Source of the DNA: Agapanthus africanus
Lineage: Eukaryota; Streptophyta; Magnoliopsida; Asparagales; Amaryllidaceae
Length of the DNA: 64,000 nucleotides
Assembly: GCA_030015575.1 (NCBI GenBank)
Contig: JASDDO010000018.1
Location: forward strand, 380,365,908 to 380,429,907
Direction: 5' to 3'
Position 1 is the stretch's first letter. Every line of letters begins with the position of its first letter. The notes under the pieces are model-generated. The model searched no databases. It saw nothing but the letters and a program-made list of their open reading frames with translations, and was not told the DNA's origin. A program made the position numbers and the translations under genes. Of this stretch, positions 22,602 through 32,529 are shown one piece after another.

Positions 22602-22609
22602 TTATAAAT
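22602..22609 (+). promoter_or_regulatory. TATA-like box upstream of the antisense PMD ORF
   Basis: TTATAAAT on the plus strand, downstream of the G-box array and about 770 bp before the PMD start codon. Inferred promoter for a transcript antisense to element D. Confidence 0.45.
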
Positions 22610-22664
22610 GAGGTGTTTGGCTCATGTAGACAATTCATTGTTTCTTCGTCTTCTTCATCAACTT

Positions 22665-23230
22665 TTATTTGAGAATTTAATTCTCCTTTTTAGAGCTTAG
22701 TTCTCTGCCCTAAATCTTTCAGAGTTAAACTCTGCAAAACTCCTTTTTAGGTAAGGATCTTGAACGGCGTTTACCTCTCAGGGAAACCCCTTTTCCCATA
22801 TTTTTTCTTTGGATTTTAAATCCATCACCGGAGCTTTGCTCTAACCCTACACCGATTTCTTAGAGATCCAAAAACACCGGGGTCTTGAGGATTATTAGTT
22901 CTCCTCCTAGGGTTTAGTCTATCATCGATCTTTGAAGATCCTTGGAATTTAATTCCATTTTCTTTGTCTTCCCTCAGTGGGGGTTTCTGGGATTTAATCC
23001 CATTATTAAAAGAATTTAATTCCATATCACAGAGCTTAGCTCTGAAAGACTCAAAAACTTTTGGGAATTTTATTCCCTGGTGTTCTTGAGCGTTTTTTTT
23101 TCTTTTTAGGTTTAATACTCTTGACACAAATTTGAATCTGTTATGCGTTTTAACAGAACTCGTTTTTCAAAGATGTTAGGAGTTGTTTAAACTCCACTGT
23201 TTATTTAATGAGAATCCTTTTGGATTCTTA
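22665..23230. repeat. microhairpin array 2
   Basis: Chain of perfect short inverted repeats: 22671-22685 (GAGAAT/ATTCTC), 22692-22706, 22721-22733, 22810-22824 (TGGATTT/AAATCCA), 22830-22842, 22927-22940, 22943-22957 (TGGAATT/AATTCCA), 22988-23002 (TGGGATT/AATCCCA), 23012-23022, 23031-23043 (AGAGC/GCTCT), 23063-23077 (GGGAAT/ATTCCC), 23138-23156, 23179-23195, 23211-23228. Loops are mostly T, TTA, TTT or TTTAA. If transcription starts near 22635, the array forms the 5' UTR of the PMD ORF. Confidence 0.8.
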
Positions 23231-23377
23231 CAATGATTATCTTGCCTTATCATTGGTGAGCCGCCGTTTGGATTTCGTGGGGCCTACCGACTTTGTAGTT
23301 AGTGGTCCCATGAAACAAACTCATATATATATATATATATATTATTAATAGGTCACCCATTTTTTTTATTAGGTACG
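23231..23377 (+). other. spacer or 5' UTR before the PMD ORF
   Basis: Contains a (TA)n run and ends TTTTTTATTAG|GTACG just before the start codon. With a GTGAGCC at about 23255 this could be a 5' UTR intron; weak. Confidence 0.3.
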
Positions 23378-24973
23378 ATGGCATCACTTCCCTACTTCCC
23401 TTACACACGCTCGGAAGTCGCTTTTCCACAGTCTCCATCAGACGAGGAGGTTATGGCGATGATTAGGGCACATGACAAGGACAATACGTACCTTCTTTTA
23501 TGGGGGGTTTGGTTCGGTCACATCATCAGGGGCCACCGTAGTTTTACCTGCGAAGTACCAACCGAACCCATCCGCTCAATGTCATTGATGGAGCGCCCGC
23601 GGACTACTTATGCGGCGGAGGCAACTAATTGGACCCCTACAGGCCGGCTTGAACCGTCAACGACCGGAATACCCAATCAACCCTTGATGGCCATTGATAT
23701 TTTGGGACGTCGGATATATCAGGATGAAGCTCGACCCTGGGGACAGGTGTATAAGGTAGGCGTTACCCTGCGCCATCTAATGGGCTACCTTCCGTGGGCC
23801 CGATACATTCTCTCCGCTCAATGCTTATGGTTGTAGAATGTTGGGTTGTACCAAGCGGTGTATGCGTCATTGTTCTACTATCACTCTCCCCACGAACACA
23901 TTTTTGCTTGGGAATCGCGAAGTCTCTATCTTCTTGGAGGAGTTTCGTGAAATTTCAGGGTTGCCGATTAGAAGAGAGCATTACGAAGAATTACTGCCTC
24001 CTGATGAGTATATATTTGCTACAATGCCCGCTATGCTTGATGGCTTAACGACCGAGAATGCTATTCATCACAAGCATCCAAGTCTAATCAAGTTCTTGGG
24101 TATTTTTGAGAAACTGTTCGTGACATCGGAAGGGCAAGGTGTCACTTTCGATGCTTTCATTGCTTGCTTTCTCCGCGAAGATGTCTTATCTAAGAAGGCT
24201 CCGAAATTCACGAAGATCGAGGATCCTTTCGAATTTGGCTTGAAGAAATTGCCGACCACAGATGAGGACCTACCACAATTTTATATTCCAAGCTCATCGG
24301 CAGTAACCTTTGACGTGATCGCTGCCCCTAGAATGGATGAAGAAACATTCTTTGTTAGCTTCATCAGTCTCTGGCTTAGCTGGATCTCCATGCCAATGCA
24401 TCGCCGTTTTATGAGAGCTTCCTTCTTCTATCATGCCCATCGCATAGCCGAAGGAGCACGATTGGCTGTTGGCATTGCATGACTATCACACTTATACCAT
24501 GGTTTAAGTACTGTTGCCGACACTTCTAACCCGGGTGCGGACACCGTGAATTTCTCCCTCCACTACTTCACGTCGTGGATCGAGATGCATGTTTTGGGTG
24601 CGTTTGCTGTGCATCGACGACCTGATTTCTATGAGTCGTACACTTTCCCGCGGGTCATGAGGTTGGTCGACGCTTTTGCTCCTGATCCGACCCAGTTAGG
24701 GGCTCTGTACGTACTACTCAATTCGTATTCAAACGAAAGAGGGATGGTTTTTAGTGACAGAGTCCTTTCTGCTCCGGCTGGGCCTACTCAACAGTTGTTC
24801 GATTTGTTGAAGAGTGGAGCTCCGGCTTTGAGGCCCAAATAGATCATGCATTTATATTCAATCAGGCCGGGATACTTAGTGTTCCACCTAAATAATACCG
24901 TTCCCTTCATGCGGTACAATCCGCATCGCTTCGCCCAGCAGCTGGGTTACAACCAGGGGTCCCCCTCGAAGCC
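23378..24973 (+). pseudogene. antisense plant mobile domain (PMD)-like ORF, N-terminal and core part
   Basis: Runs opposite to D pol. The Met at 23378 opens a 152-codon frame, then a stop at about 23834 and a frameshift near 23880 lead into 23838-24482. There the family-typical PTNTFLLGNREVSIFLEEF...SGLPI stretch is seen, followed by SLWLSWISMP...FFYHAHRIAEGARLAVG and, after a TGA at 24480, by FTSWIEMHVLGAF; after TAG at 24841 a SIRPGY...YNPHRFAQQLGY stretch. This pattern fits the aminotransferase-like PMD family found in host genes (MAIN/MAIL1) and in transposons. Its role in the element is unknown. Degraded, no longer coding. Confidence 0.7.
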
Positions 24974-25620
24974 TTTTTAATCGAGCCCACTCTTTCGCTG
25001 GAAGTCACTCATGACGTCATCCACCACTTCATGCGATTGGGTACCGGTTCCTTCTTCATGATTCCCGAGCCTGACTATCTTCCGAGGCCCGTGGGATCCT
25101 TTAAGGCTGGTATCGTCACCGGGTTGGTCCCATCATTGCAGAGGAGAGAAAGGTCCTCTTTGAATGTAAAGCTCCTGCTTCCGTTCAGGCCATCAGCGTC
25201 TCGTTGCGGCCACGATCGGTTGTTTGCCCTCCTCTAAGGGACAGCGGCTCAGTGCTCATTCTTAAGGATGCACAAGCTGAATCATCCCCCCGTACTGCTG
25301 GTATGCCGGTACGTGCAAGAGCCGAGACATCGACTCCTGATAAAGCACCAGCCGTGGCGCCCTAAAAGGCAGATACCGAAGGCGATGTTGGGCAGCGCCG
25401 CGCAAAAGTGCCAAAGGGAAGAATCACCCCTCCACTGGTGTTAGCTCAGGCTCTAAAAGGAGAAAGAAATCGGTCGCCGGTCTACTCGATGCTTTGCTTG
25501 AGTCTGAACCCCTCCACGATGAGCCTATATCTGTGCATGAACTAGGCGACGATCTCTTTTTTGCCGGCATGTCTGCCTAGGAAGCCGCTCAGTTGGCCGA
25601 AGCCTTGAGGTGATAGCAAG
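24974..25620 (+). pseudogene. degraded middle part of the antisense ORF
   Basis: Short frames (25031-25237: FFMIPEPDYLPRPVG) and a Ser/Lys-rich stretch around 25380-25470, then frequent stops. Probably a decayed linker between the PMD part and the 3' part. No domain recognised. Confidence 0.35.
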
Positions 25621-27472
25621 ATGAAAATGAAAATGTGCGCCCAAAGAAGGGGGGCTTTCCCCCCTGTCGTATTCTATGACGTTGATCCATTATTACCTAG
25701 ATTACCAATGGGTCCTCTAACAATGGAAGAAGAACGGGATCTTAAACAGCCCATCTCGGCCATTTCTGAAGACGAGGCTGCTCTAAAGACGAGCAGGCAT
25801 TTGCTTTCGATCGAAACCCGACGAGCGCATTTGATCAGAAAAGAGCAGCGGCTCGAAAAGGCCATACTTCAGTCTCCCTGGCGTATTCGTATGCATATTT
25901 TTCGTATCTTTCGGCAAATAATTCATATTACTTTCATGTCGCATTATTTTTATGAAAAAATTTGTAGGGACTTCTGCAGCGGGCGTAGTTTCAAGCCCGG
26001 ATCGCGCCATGGACATAGATTCTACGAATATCTCTCGTGACACACCGAAGGGTGTAGAAGAGATTACTGGAGCTGCTATCCTCGCTGTGGAGCTTCCGGT
26101 GATGGCTTCTATTCCTCCAGTAGAGATTGTCACACCAGCGATAGATCCCAAGGATATCTCTAGTGATGCACTGAAGGGTGTAGAGGAGATTGTCGAAGCT
26201 GCTGTCCCTGTCTCGAGGCCTCTAGTGGTGACTTGTGTCCCTCTATTGGAGGCTGTCACGCCAGCCATAGACTTCACGCATATCTCCAGTGACGCACCTG
26301 AGGGTGTAGATGAGGTTGCCGAAGCTGCCATCCCTTCAGTTCAGAGTGGGCGAAGTATCGAAGGTAATCTTATCTACATTTTGTTTAACGACCCCTTCAT
26401 ATATCTGAACCTTTCCTTCCCACAGAATTACGGGAGTTGGCGTCTTCTATTGTAGACCTTTCTCCGAGGAAAACCTTCCAGTGTTTACTTGACATGGCGG
26501 CCCCGCAAGCGATACCTCCACAAAGCATAGTCCTTTCTTCTGGCCAGGGTTGGTATTCTTTTGCCTTTTCGTTTTATATTTTCATAATGATGTTGATACA
26601 CCTTCTATTTAAACCGCAGTCCTAGAAACTGACGACGAAGTCGAAATTCTTGACGGACCTGGGGATTTCTCAAACCCGCCTTCCGTAGGTAAGTGACACT
26701 TTAGCATTGGCGTTCTTTTTACTTGTTCTATGTTTAGAAAGGCAACTAACCATCCAAGTATGCTTAAAGCTTTGCCAATCCTGACCCTCTTAGAATCCCG
26801 GATCTCTATGCCATCAGGCCTTTACGCCCGACGCGTGTCTGAGAGGATGGCAAAACAGAGCATTCATTCACTAGCGATTCTTATCGAAGATCTTCGCGCT
26901 GGTAATCCTGTCACGGCCGAAGAATTTGCTGTTGAAGCGAACGCCTCTTTGTTTGTTCTTGCCACTTATCATGACAAGGCACTGGTGCGAACTTGGGTCG
27001 AGTATTGTCGTCGAGTGGAGGCCTGCCTACATGGAATTGAATGCGTACGCCTTTCTCTGACATCTTGTCTGTAAAGGCCAGCCTGCGTGGATGGATCGAC
27101 CGATGCGCAGCCAATCTCCAGTCATGTAAGAAGATACTCAACCGAAAGTTTTCGGCGAGAGAACTGGCTTCAAAAGCTTTAGGGGAACTTCAAGCCCAAC
27201 TTACCGCTAAGACTACTCGTGCTTATGAAATTTGGAGAGTTCTTCAGGAGGCCATTACGGAGGTGGTGGCTCTTGATAAATCCGTTATTTTCACACGTGA
27301 GATGGTCGAGGCTCATAAGGCTGCCGAGAAAGAGCTCGTGAGTCAATTTTCTTCATACCAGAATCAACAGGCACAGACAGGGACTCAGCTCACGGTGTTG
27401 ATAGAGCTCGAAGCAGAAGTCCAGCGGAAGAATGACGAACTTGCCGGCTTATTGAACCGCCCACCAGTTTAG
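25621..27472 (+). pseudogene. antisense ORF 3' part with intron-like gaps and coiled-coil end
   Basis: Open stretches 25621-25882, 25968-26363, 26426-26548, 26620-26688 and 26738-27472 are separated by gaps with GT...AG ends: about 25883-25967, 26364-26425 (GTAATC...CCCACAG), 26549-26619 (GTTGGT...ACCGCAG) and 26689-26737 (GTAAGT...TGTTTAG). 26040-26340 encodes three repeats of a roughly 37-codon Ala/Val/Pro-rich motif (DISRDTPKGVEEI and variants). 27080-27472 is Glu/Gln/Leu-rich, likely coiled coil. Function unknown. Phases do not all match, so decay or wrong boundaries are possible. Confidence 0.5.
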
Positions 27473-27589
27473 AAATTTTTGTCGCTGTATATTTTCTTCT
27501 TTTGTTCTTTTATATTTTGTATTCATTTTGATTTATGAATAAAATACATATTTCAGTTCATACTCGCGCCTCTCTGTCTTGACTTGATG
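27473..27589. other. AT-rich 3' flank of the antisense ORF
   Basis: Follows the TAG at 27470. Contains TATGAATAAAATAC, a plausible plus-strand polyadenylation signal (AATAAA at about 27538). Confidence 0.4.
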
Positions 27590-27795
27590 TAAAGTAGTTT
27601 ATGTACTCATCTCAGATTTTGTAGTTTATTCACTCATTTCAGAGTTTGTAGTTTATTCACTCATTTCAGAGTTTATAGTTTATTCGCTCATTTCGGAGTC
27701 TCTATTTTACGTACTCATTTAGGAGTTTGTAGTTTATTCACTCATTTTGGAGTCTCTAGTTTACGTACTCGTTTCGTAGTTTATTTAGTTTACCT
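27590..27795. repeat. about 33-bp imperfect tandem repeat
   Basis: About six units built on TAGTTTATTCACTCATTTC and GAGT variants. Non-coding. Confidence 0.8.
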
Positions 27796-28019
27796 CTCTT
27801 GGGTTTACAGGAAAACTTATCCTAACGTTGTATATAGATAACCTCCATTCTTTGCAACAGTGGTCCGTTAGGTTTTGTGGTACTAGGGTTTTGGTCCGTG
27901 GTACTGTCGCATTGACTGATGTATTCCTCGATATGCGGTCTTTAAGCTGTTATTCGAGTAACCCCGCGACTGTAGTGTCTCTGATCCCTTCGGGGGATGG
28001 ACAAGACGTCTTCAAGTAG

Positions 28020-28770
28020 TCTCCTTAGGCTATATGACCGTCGGAAGAGCAAGCGTTAGGAATTTGCCATATCACTTTTTACTTGAGGTTAGGCTCGGTT
28101 TGGAGCCCCGATGAGTCATAACCACTCCGCGCTGGTGTGGGATGATCCCCAATAGTCTTTTAGGCTTTATATAAGTTGCCGTCGAGACCCTGAAGCTAGG
28201 AATTCTCCATCGCTTCATTTTTGTTTGACGATGCCATGCCGTTTCTTTGCTGAAGTATTGTAGACATCTGTAGGACCTCTATGCTGTACGTAGTGCAGTA
28301 GAAGTCCGGAGCTAGGAATATGCCTTTGCTCCAATTTGATTTAGCTTGTTGGAGCTTTGTTGATGTCACGTCTGCATCCTTATGGAATGAGAGGGAACGC
28401 TGAAGTAGTCTTTACGTCGTATATGAACCGTCAAGACTTGGAGCTAGGAGTTTGCCGTTGCTCCATTTTTTATTTGACCCTTGGGTCTTTGTTGACGTCG
28501 TGTCTGCATCCTGATGGAATGAGAAGGTACGCCATGGTAGTGTTTAGGTTGTATATGAACCGTCAAGACTTGGAGCTAGGAATTTACCATGGCTCCATTT
28601 TTTGTTCGACCGCTTGGGTCTTTGTTGACGTCGTGCCTGCATCCTGCTGGAATGAGAAGGAACGCCGGGGTAGTCTCTATGTTGTATATGAACCATCGAG
28701 ATCTGGCTCTCCTTTTAACGGAGCGTGGTGGGAAAACATGGTTCCTTTTTTTATTTGTGCCCATGGATTG
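28020..28770. repeat. about 132-bp tandem repeat array
   Basis: Clear units start TTTGTTGA at 28356, 28488 and 28621 (spacing 132 and 133), each with GTATATGAACCGTC and GGAGCTAGGAATTT. More divergent units precede them from about 28020. The 219-codon frame over 28357-29016 is a by-product of the repeats. Confidence 0.8.
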
Positions 28771-29323
28771 TATACAGGGGTCAGTGTAGACTCACCTACA
28801 GGGCAAAGGAAAATTTATATTATTTTACTTTTTATTGCCGCAGTGCTCTATCTTTTCAGCTTTTCATATTGCGAAGGCTGCGATTGCCTAATCATTTCGG
28901 CTATTTATCGTGGTGCCGAATCATTTCGGCTATTTTTATATTTTTACTCGTTGCTTTTTATTGCTAGTTGCCCAAACATTTCGACTGTTTTTATATGCAT
29001 TTTTTTTGCTCGCTGATTTTTATTATGAGTCTCCCCATCATTTCAGCTATTTCGTATGCATTTTTTTGTTACTCGATGCTGGTTTTTTTATTGTGAGTTT
29101 GGAATCTGATGCCAACCTTAGCATTAGCATCTCTACAACTGGAATATTGCCAGGAGCGAATCATCATTTGTCGTGAAAGGACTTGGAGTTTGACACCTGT
29201 TTAGGCATCAGCATCGCTACCACTGGAATATTTCCAGGTGCGAATCATCATATGCCTTTGTCGATTTGAACAAAGATGGCTTAGTAAAAAGGGTTAGAAT
29301 CCTGTCGATTAAGACTTTTCGAC
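28771..29323. other. non-coding D sequence with a short duplication
   Basis: AT-rich, repeated 'catttcggct' motifs at 28887-29050. A roughly 80-bp duplication is seen around CTGGAATATTGCCAGG (about 29140) and CTGGAATATTTCCAGG (about 29223), each itself a small hairpin. No gene. Confidence 0.5.
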
Positions 29324-29730
29324 TTTATGAGCTGTAAGGGTCTCATGAAGTTATTTCTCCCTACGGGTCGTGAGGATCTCGCAGGTGTATTTTCTTCTTA
29401 GGAATCGTGGGGATTCCTAAATGTGTGCTCTCCCTTGTAAGTCATAAGGATCTTACAAGAATGTTTTCTCCTTATAAGTCAAGAGGACTTACAACTGTCA
29501 TTCAACATATGGGGACATTTTGCGCCATTGGTGGAACTAGGTGAGGGCTATATTTATTTGTGCCCGTGGATTGTATACAAGGTCCAATATTGGACCGCCT
29601 GTAGGGCAACTTAGAGGATACGACGTCTTAAGAACAGGTTTGGATCCCTGTAGCTTAAGGCTTTTGAATCCTATGAGCCGTGAGGGTCTCATAGGGGGAG
29701 TTCTCCTTACGAGTCGAGAGGATCTCGTAA
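29324..29730. repeat. covarying hairpin series
   Basis: Seven units sharing a G/A-rich loop (type YCGTGAGGRT) with different complementary stems: 29325-29348 (TATGAG/CTCATG), about 29362-29382, 29398-29420 (TTAGGAAT/ATTCCTAA), 29435-29458 (TTGTAAG/CTTACAA), 29472-29493, 29671-29694 (CTATGAG/CTCATAG) and 29707-29730 (TTACGAG/CTCGTAA). Confidence 0.75.
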
Positions 29731-29739
29731 GTGAAAATT

Positions 29740-29976
29740 TTACGAGATTGCTCCCTTCCAGGTTTTCACAAACTTGCCGATAGCCCTGCTGTTTTTACTC
29801 ACGGCGCCCTTTCGGGTTTTCATCCGTGCACATTTTACTTGTGGACATACCCTTTTTTTAACGAGATTGCGCCCTTCCGGGTTTTCACAAGCTCGCCGGT
29901 AGCCCTGCTGTTTTTACTCACGGCGCCCTTTCGGGTTTTCATCCGTGCCCATTTTGCTTGTAGACATACCGTTTTT
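29740..29976. repeat. 119-bp tandem duplication
   Basis: GGTTTTCACAA at 29761 and 29880, both followed by the same GCCCTGCTGTTTTTACTCAC block. Two units, about 90% alike by eye. Non-coding. Confidence 0.85.
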
Positions 29977-30270
29977 TTTTGCGACCCATCTGTTTGCCAA
30001 TGGGACTTAAGGGTGACTTCACCGCTGGAGTAGCTGTGTAGCCAGTGGGACTTGAGTTGCTGTCTTCGCCATTGGAGCTTTGATTGCAATATAGATCTCA
30101 AGAGAGCACATCACCATTTTGGAGGCGATGTGCTAGTTTAGGGACATCTCGGTCCGTTATCGTTTGAAGCGACAAATATTCTTTGCATACTACTCTCAGA
30201 GTTTTTGACTTAGGAAGATAGCGAGCGGACACGAGCGTCGTCATCTATCATTGACCCAGGTCGTAACCCG
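29977..30270. other. spacer downstream of D pol
   Basis: No gene. Holds the TAGTTTAGGGACAT block also seen at about 9341. Confidence 0.5.
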
Positions 30271-31435
30271 TTAGGCGTAGTAGTTTTTGAGGAATCGGCC
30301 GTTTATTGGCCGAAATGGTCTTTCTCCATGCATATCCATGAGCAGGTAGGCTCCATCTTGGTAGACTTTGTCTATGATGTACGGGACTTCATAGTTCGGC
30401 TCGAATTTCCCCCGTTTTGCACGGTTGGGAATCATAGGTCTTTTGATGACTATCACGAATTCACCTTGGCGGAATGTTCTTAGTTTGGTCAGTTTCTTAT
30501 ATGACCGCGTCATCCTTGCCTTATAAGCTTCCAGGTTTTGCTGTGCTATGAGGCGAGTTTCATCGAGGTCGTCGAGCTCCTCAAGCTGGAGATGAGCGTT
30601 TTCTTCATCTGTCAGCTCGTATCGAACCGCTACTCGAAGAGAAGGGGGTTCTATTTCTAGAGGAAGCACTGCTTCCGTGCCGAATACTAACGTGTATAGG
30701 GTCGTATTCATGGCTGTTTTGAACGTCGTTTGGTACACCCAGAGAGCTTCGTGCCAGTCTTTTTTGTTTCTCGACACCGTTTTCTTTATAATCTTTTTCA
30801 TTGTCTTGTTGAAAGTTTCGGCTAGACCGGTAGTTCAAGGATTATAGACGGAAGAGTATGACCAGTCTATTTTATGCTGTTTTGCGAAGTGGCTGATTTT
30901 ATGGCTCCTGTAGGGTGGTCCATTATCCGAGATTATCCGTTGCGGAGTGTCGAACCAGTAGATGACATGTGTCTTGAAGAAATGGAGAATATTCTCCATT
31001 TTCACTTCCCTTAGTGGTATTGCTTCTGCCTACTTAGAAAAGTAATCGGTCGTTGCTAGTATGAACCGATGTCCTTTTGATGATGCCGGTTCAATGGGCC
31101 AATTATATCAGTTCCCCACATTTCGAATGGCCAGCTAGCCACCGTTGGATGTAGCGGATTTGGATGCTGGTGGATGAAGTCCCTATGAATCTGGCACGAG
31201 TGACATTGCTTCGCATATTCGAGGCAGTACTGAATCATTGTGGGCCAATAGTAACCATTCTTTTGATCTTCAGTTTCATCTTTGGCCCGGCTTGATGAGA
31301 ATCGTAGAATCCATCATGAGTTTCTTGGACGACTCTCTTTGCTTCTTCTGGCCCCAAGCACCTTAACCACAAACAGTCAAGCGACCTCTTGTACAGAATA
31401 TTATTAACGAAGGTGAAAGACAGAGATTGTTTCAT
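30271..31435 (-). pseudogene. D integrase
   Basis: Minus strand, three frames. 31235-31435 has ETHDGFYDSHQAGPKM (His pair) and 31056-31238 has YAKQCHSCQIH (Cys pair) plus FEMWGTDIIGPL (first catalytic Asp); a frameshift at about 31238 splits the zinc finger. 30839-31055 encodes the IISDNGPPY (second Asp) and GLAETFNK (Glu) regions with stops. 30271-30801 is the C-terminal part (HEALWVYQTT...GTEAVLPLEIE...FKPNYE-like...). The terminator is at 30271. This end type is common to Tat-lineage elements. Confidence 0.9.
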
Positions 31436-31460
31436 GAGCTGATGTCTAAACGACGCATTT

Positions 31461-32052
31461 TCAGGCGTTCGTCGAGATTTGAAGGGCTGCTTGTTTGGTC
31501 GTTTCTTTTCTTTCGGATGGCTCTATTGAATCCTCCGAAGATATTTCTGCTGGCGCGAGAACTCTACGGCTTTGCACGGTGATCCATACGTCGTCGAGGT
31601 CTTCATCAGCCAATTCCTTAGCCGGCTTGGCCAATGCATCCGCCTTACTATTTTCTGCATGTGGTATGCTCTCTAAGATGTAAGAGGGGATTTGCATCAG
31701 CAGTTGTTGCACTCTTTCACTGTATTTTATCAACTCTGGTTTGCACGTCTGATAGTCGCCATTTACTTGGCTAGCGAGCAGCTGGGAGTCTCCGTATATG
31801 AGGAGGTCTTTGATTCCTATATCAACAGCGATCTCGAGACCTGCTATCAAAGCTTCATATTCAGCTTCGTTATTAGTCCTTGGCTCCATTAAAGAGAAAG
31901 CATAGCGTAGTATCCTTCCTTGCGGATTCACGAAGATAAGGCCCACCCCAGCTTTGATTATGGGGGTGTTGTGCTTTCCCCCTTTCATGAAAGATGCTCC
32001 ATCGAAGTAGAGTTCTCATCGGGCATCATTCTCTTCTTCCTTTGAGTCGAAC
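31461..32052 (-). pseudogene. D archaeal-type RNase H (second RNase H)
   Basis: Minus strand. ELYFDGASF (first Asp) leads, after a TGA where a Trp is expected at about 32018, into AGVGLIFVNPQGRILRYAFSL, NNEAEYEALIAGLEIA (Glu), LLIYGDSQLL (Asp) and HAENSKADALA. Such an extra RNase H between the standard RNase H and integrase is a hallmark of Tat/Ogre-like elements. Cassandra lies directly upstream, separating it from the first RNase H. Confidence 0.9.
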
Positions 32053-32057
32053 GCATG
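32053..32057. other. target site duplication GCATG, left flank of Cassandra
   Basis: GCATG recurs at 32927-32931 after the second LTR. Confidence 0.9.
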
Positions 32058-32454
32058 TGTAATACCCCAGGTGGAGTTGGGGATCAATACCAACTATCCC
32101 GTGAGAAGTGAGATGTTATCCGATATCGAGGTGGGGATGTAACCGATACGGATACATACGGGGACCCACTGTAGAACAATGGGGAGTATCGAATTCCATT
32201 CTGAAAGAGAGCACGATCAGAACTATAAATGGAATGATACCACTCCTATAACACGGAGGCACCTTTTGGATGAATCGGAACTCCGGAGTTTGAAGAACTC
32301 CGTAGTTAAGCGTGCTTGAGCTAGGGAAATTCTGGGATGCATGACCTACTGGGAAGTAGCCCCCTTCTTGAGTCCGGTTCATTCAAAGGGACAAAACCAT
32401 GCGGTTTCGACCAAAGCGGACAATACCATCTGTGTTTGGGGGTGGGTCGTGACA
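32058..32454 (+). repeat. Cassandra 5' LTR
   Basis: Starts TGTAATACCCC, ends GGGTCGTGACA. About 92-93% like the 3' LTR by eye. Confidence 0.93.
32265..32364 (+). ncRNA. 5S rRNA-like segment in Cassandra 5' LTR
   Basis: Contains TAGTTAAGCGTGCTTGAGC (5S A box), GGGATG (intermediate element) and GACCTACTGGGAAGT (C box) in the order and spacing of plant 5S genes (32303-32360). The 5' third is divergent. A weak T run follows (CCCCCTTCTT). Published Cassandra elements are transcribed by RNA polymerase III from this segment. Not a functional ribosomal gene. Confidence 0.88.
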
Positions 32455-32458
32455 AATA

Positions 32459-32470
32459 TGGTATCAGAGA
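32459..32470 (+). other. Cassandra primer binding site
   Basis: TGGTATCAGAGA, one base off the initiator tRNA-Met type, 4 nt after the LTR end. Confidence 0.9.
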
Positions 32471-32529
32471 CGGTCCCTCAAAAGTAGGTCTGTGGTTTGA
32501 GGATAAACCATTGTTCTAAGTGGGGGGAA

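Noticed and set aside
27041-27080. A 32-bp intron (GTACGCC...TAAAG) in the antisense ORF
   Set aside because: Too short for plant splicing; a frameshift is more likely.
28357-29016. 219-codon plus-strand frame as a gene
   Set aside because: It translates a 132-bp tandem repeat and then AT-rich sequence; 132 is divisible by three, which keeps the frame open by chance.
32265-32364. Functional 5S ribosomal RNA gene
   Set aside because: The 5' third does not match 5S and the segment lies within Cassandra LTRs; it is element-borne 5S sequence.
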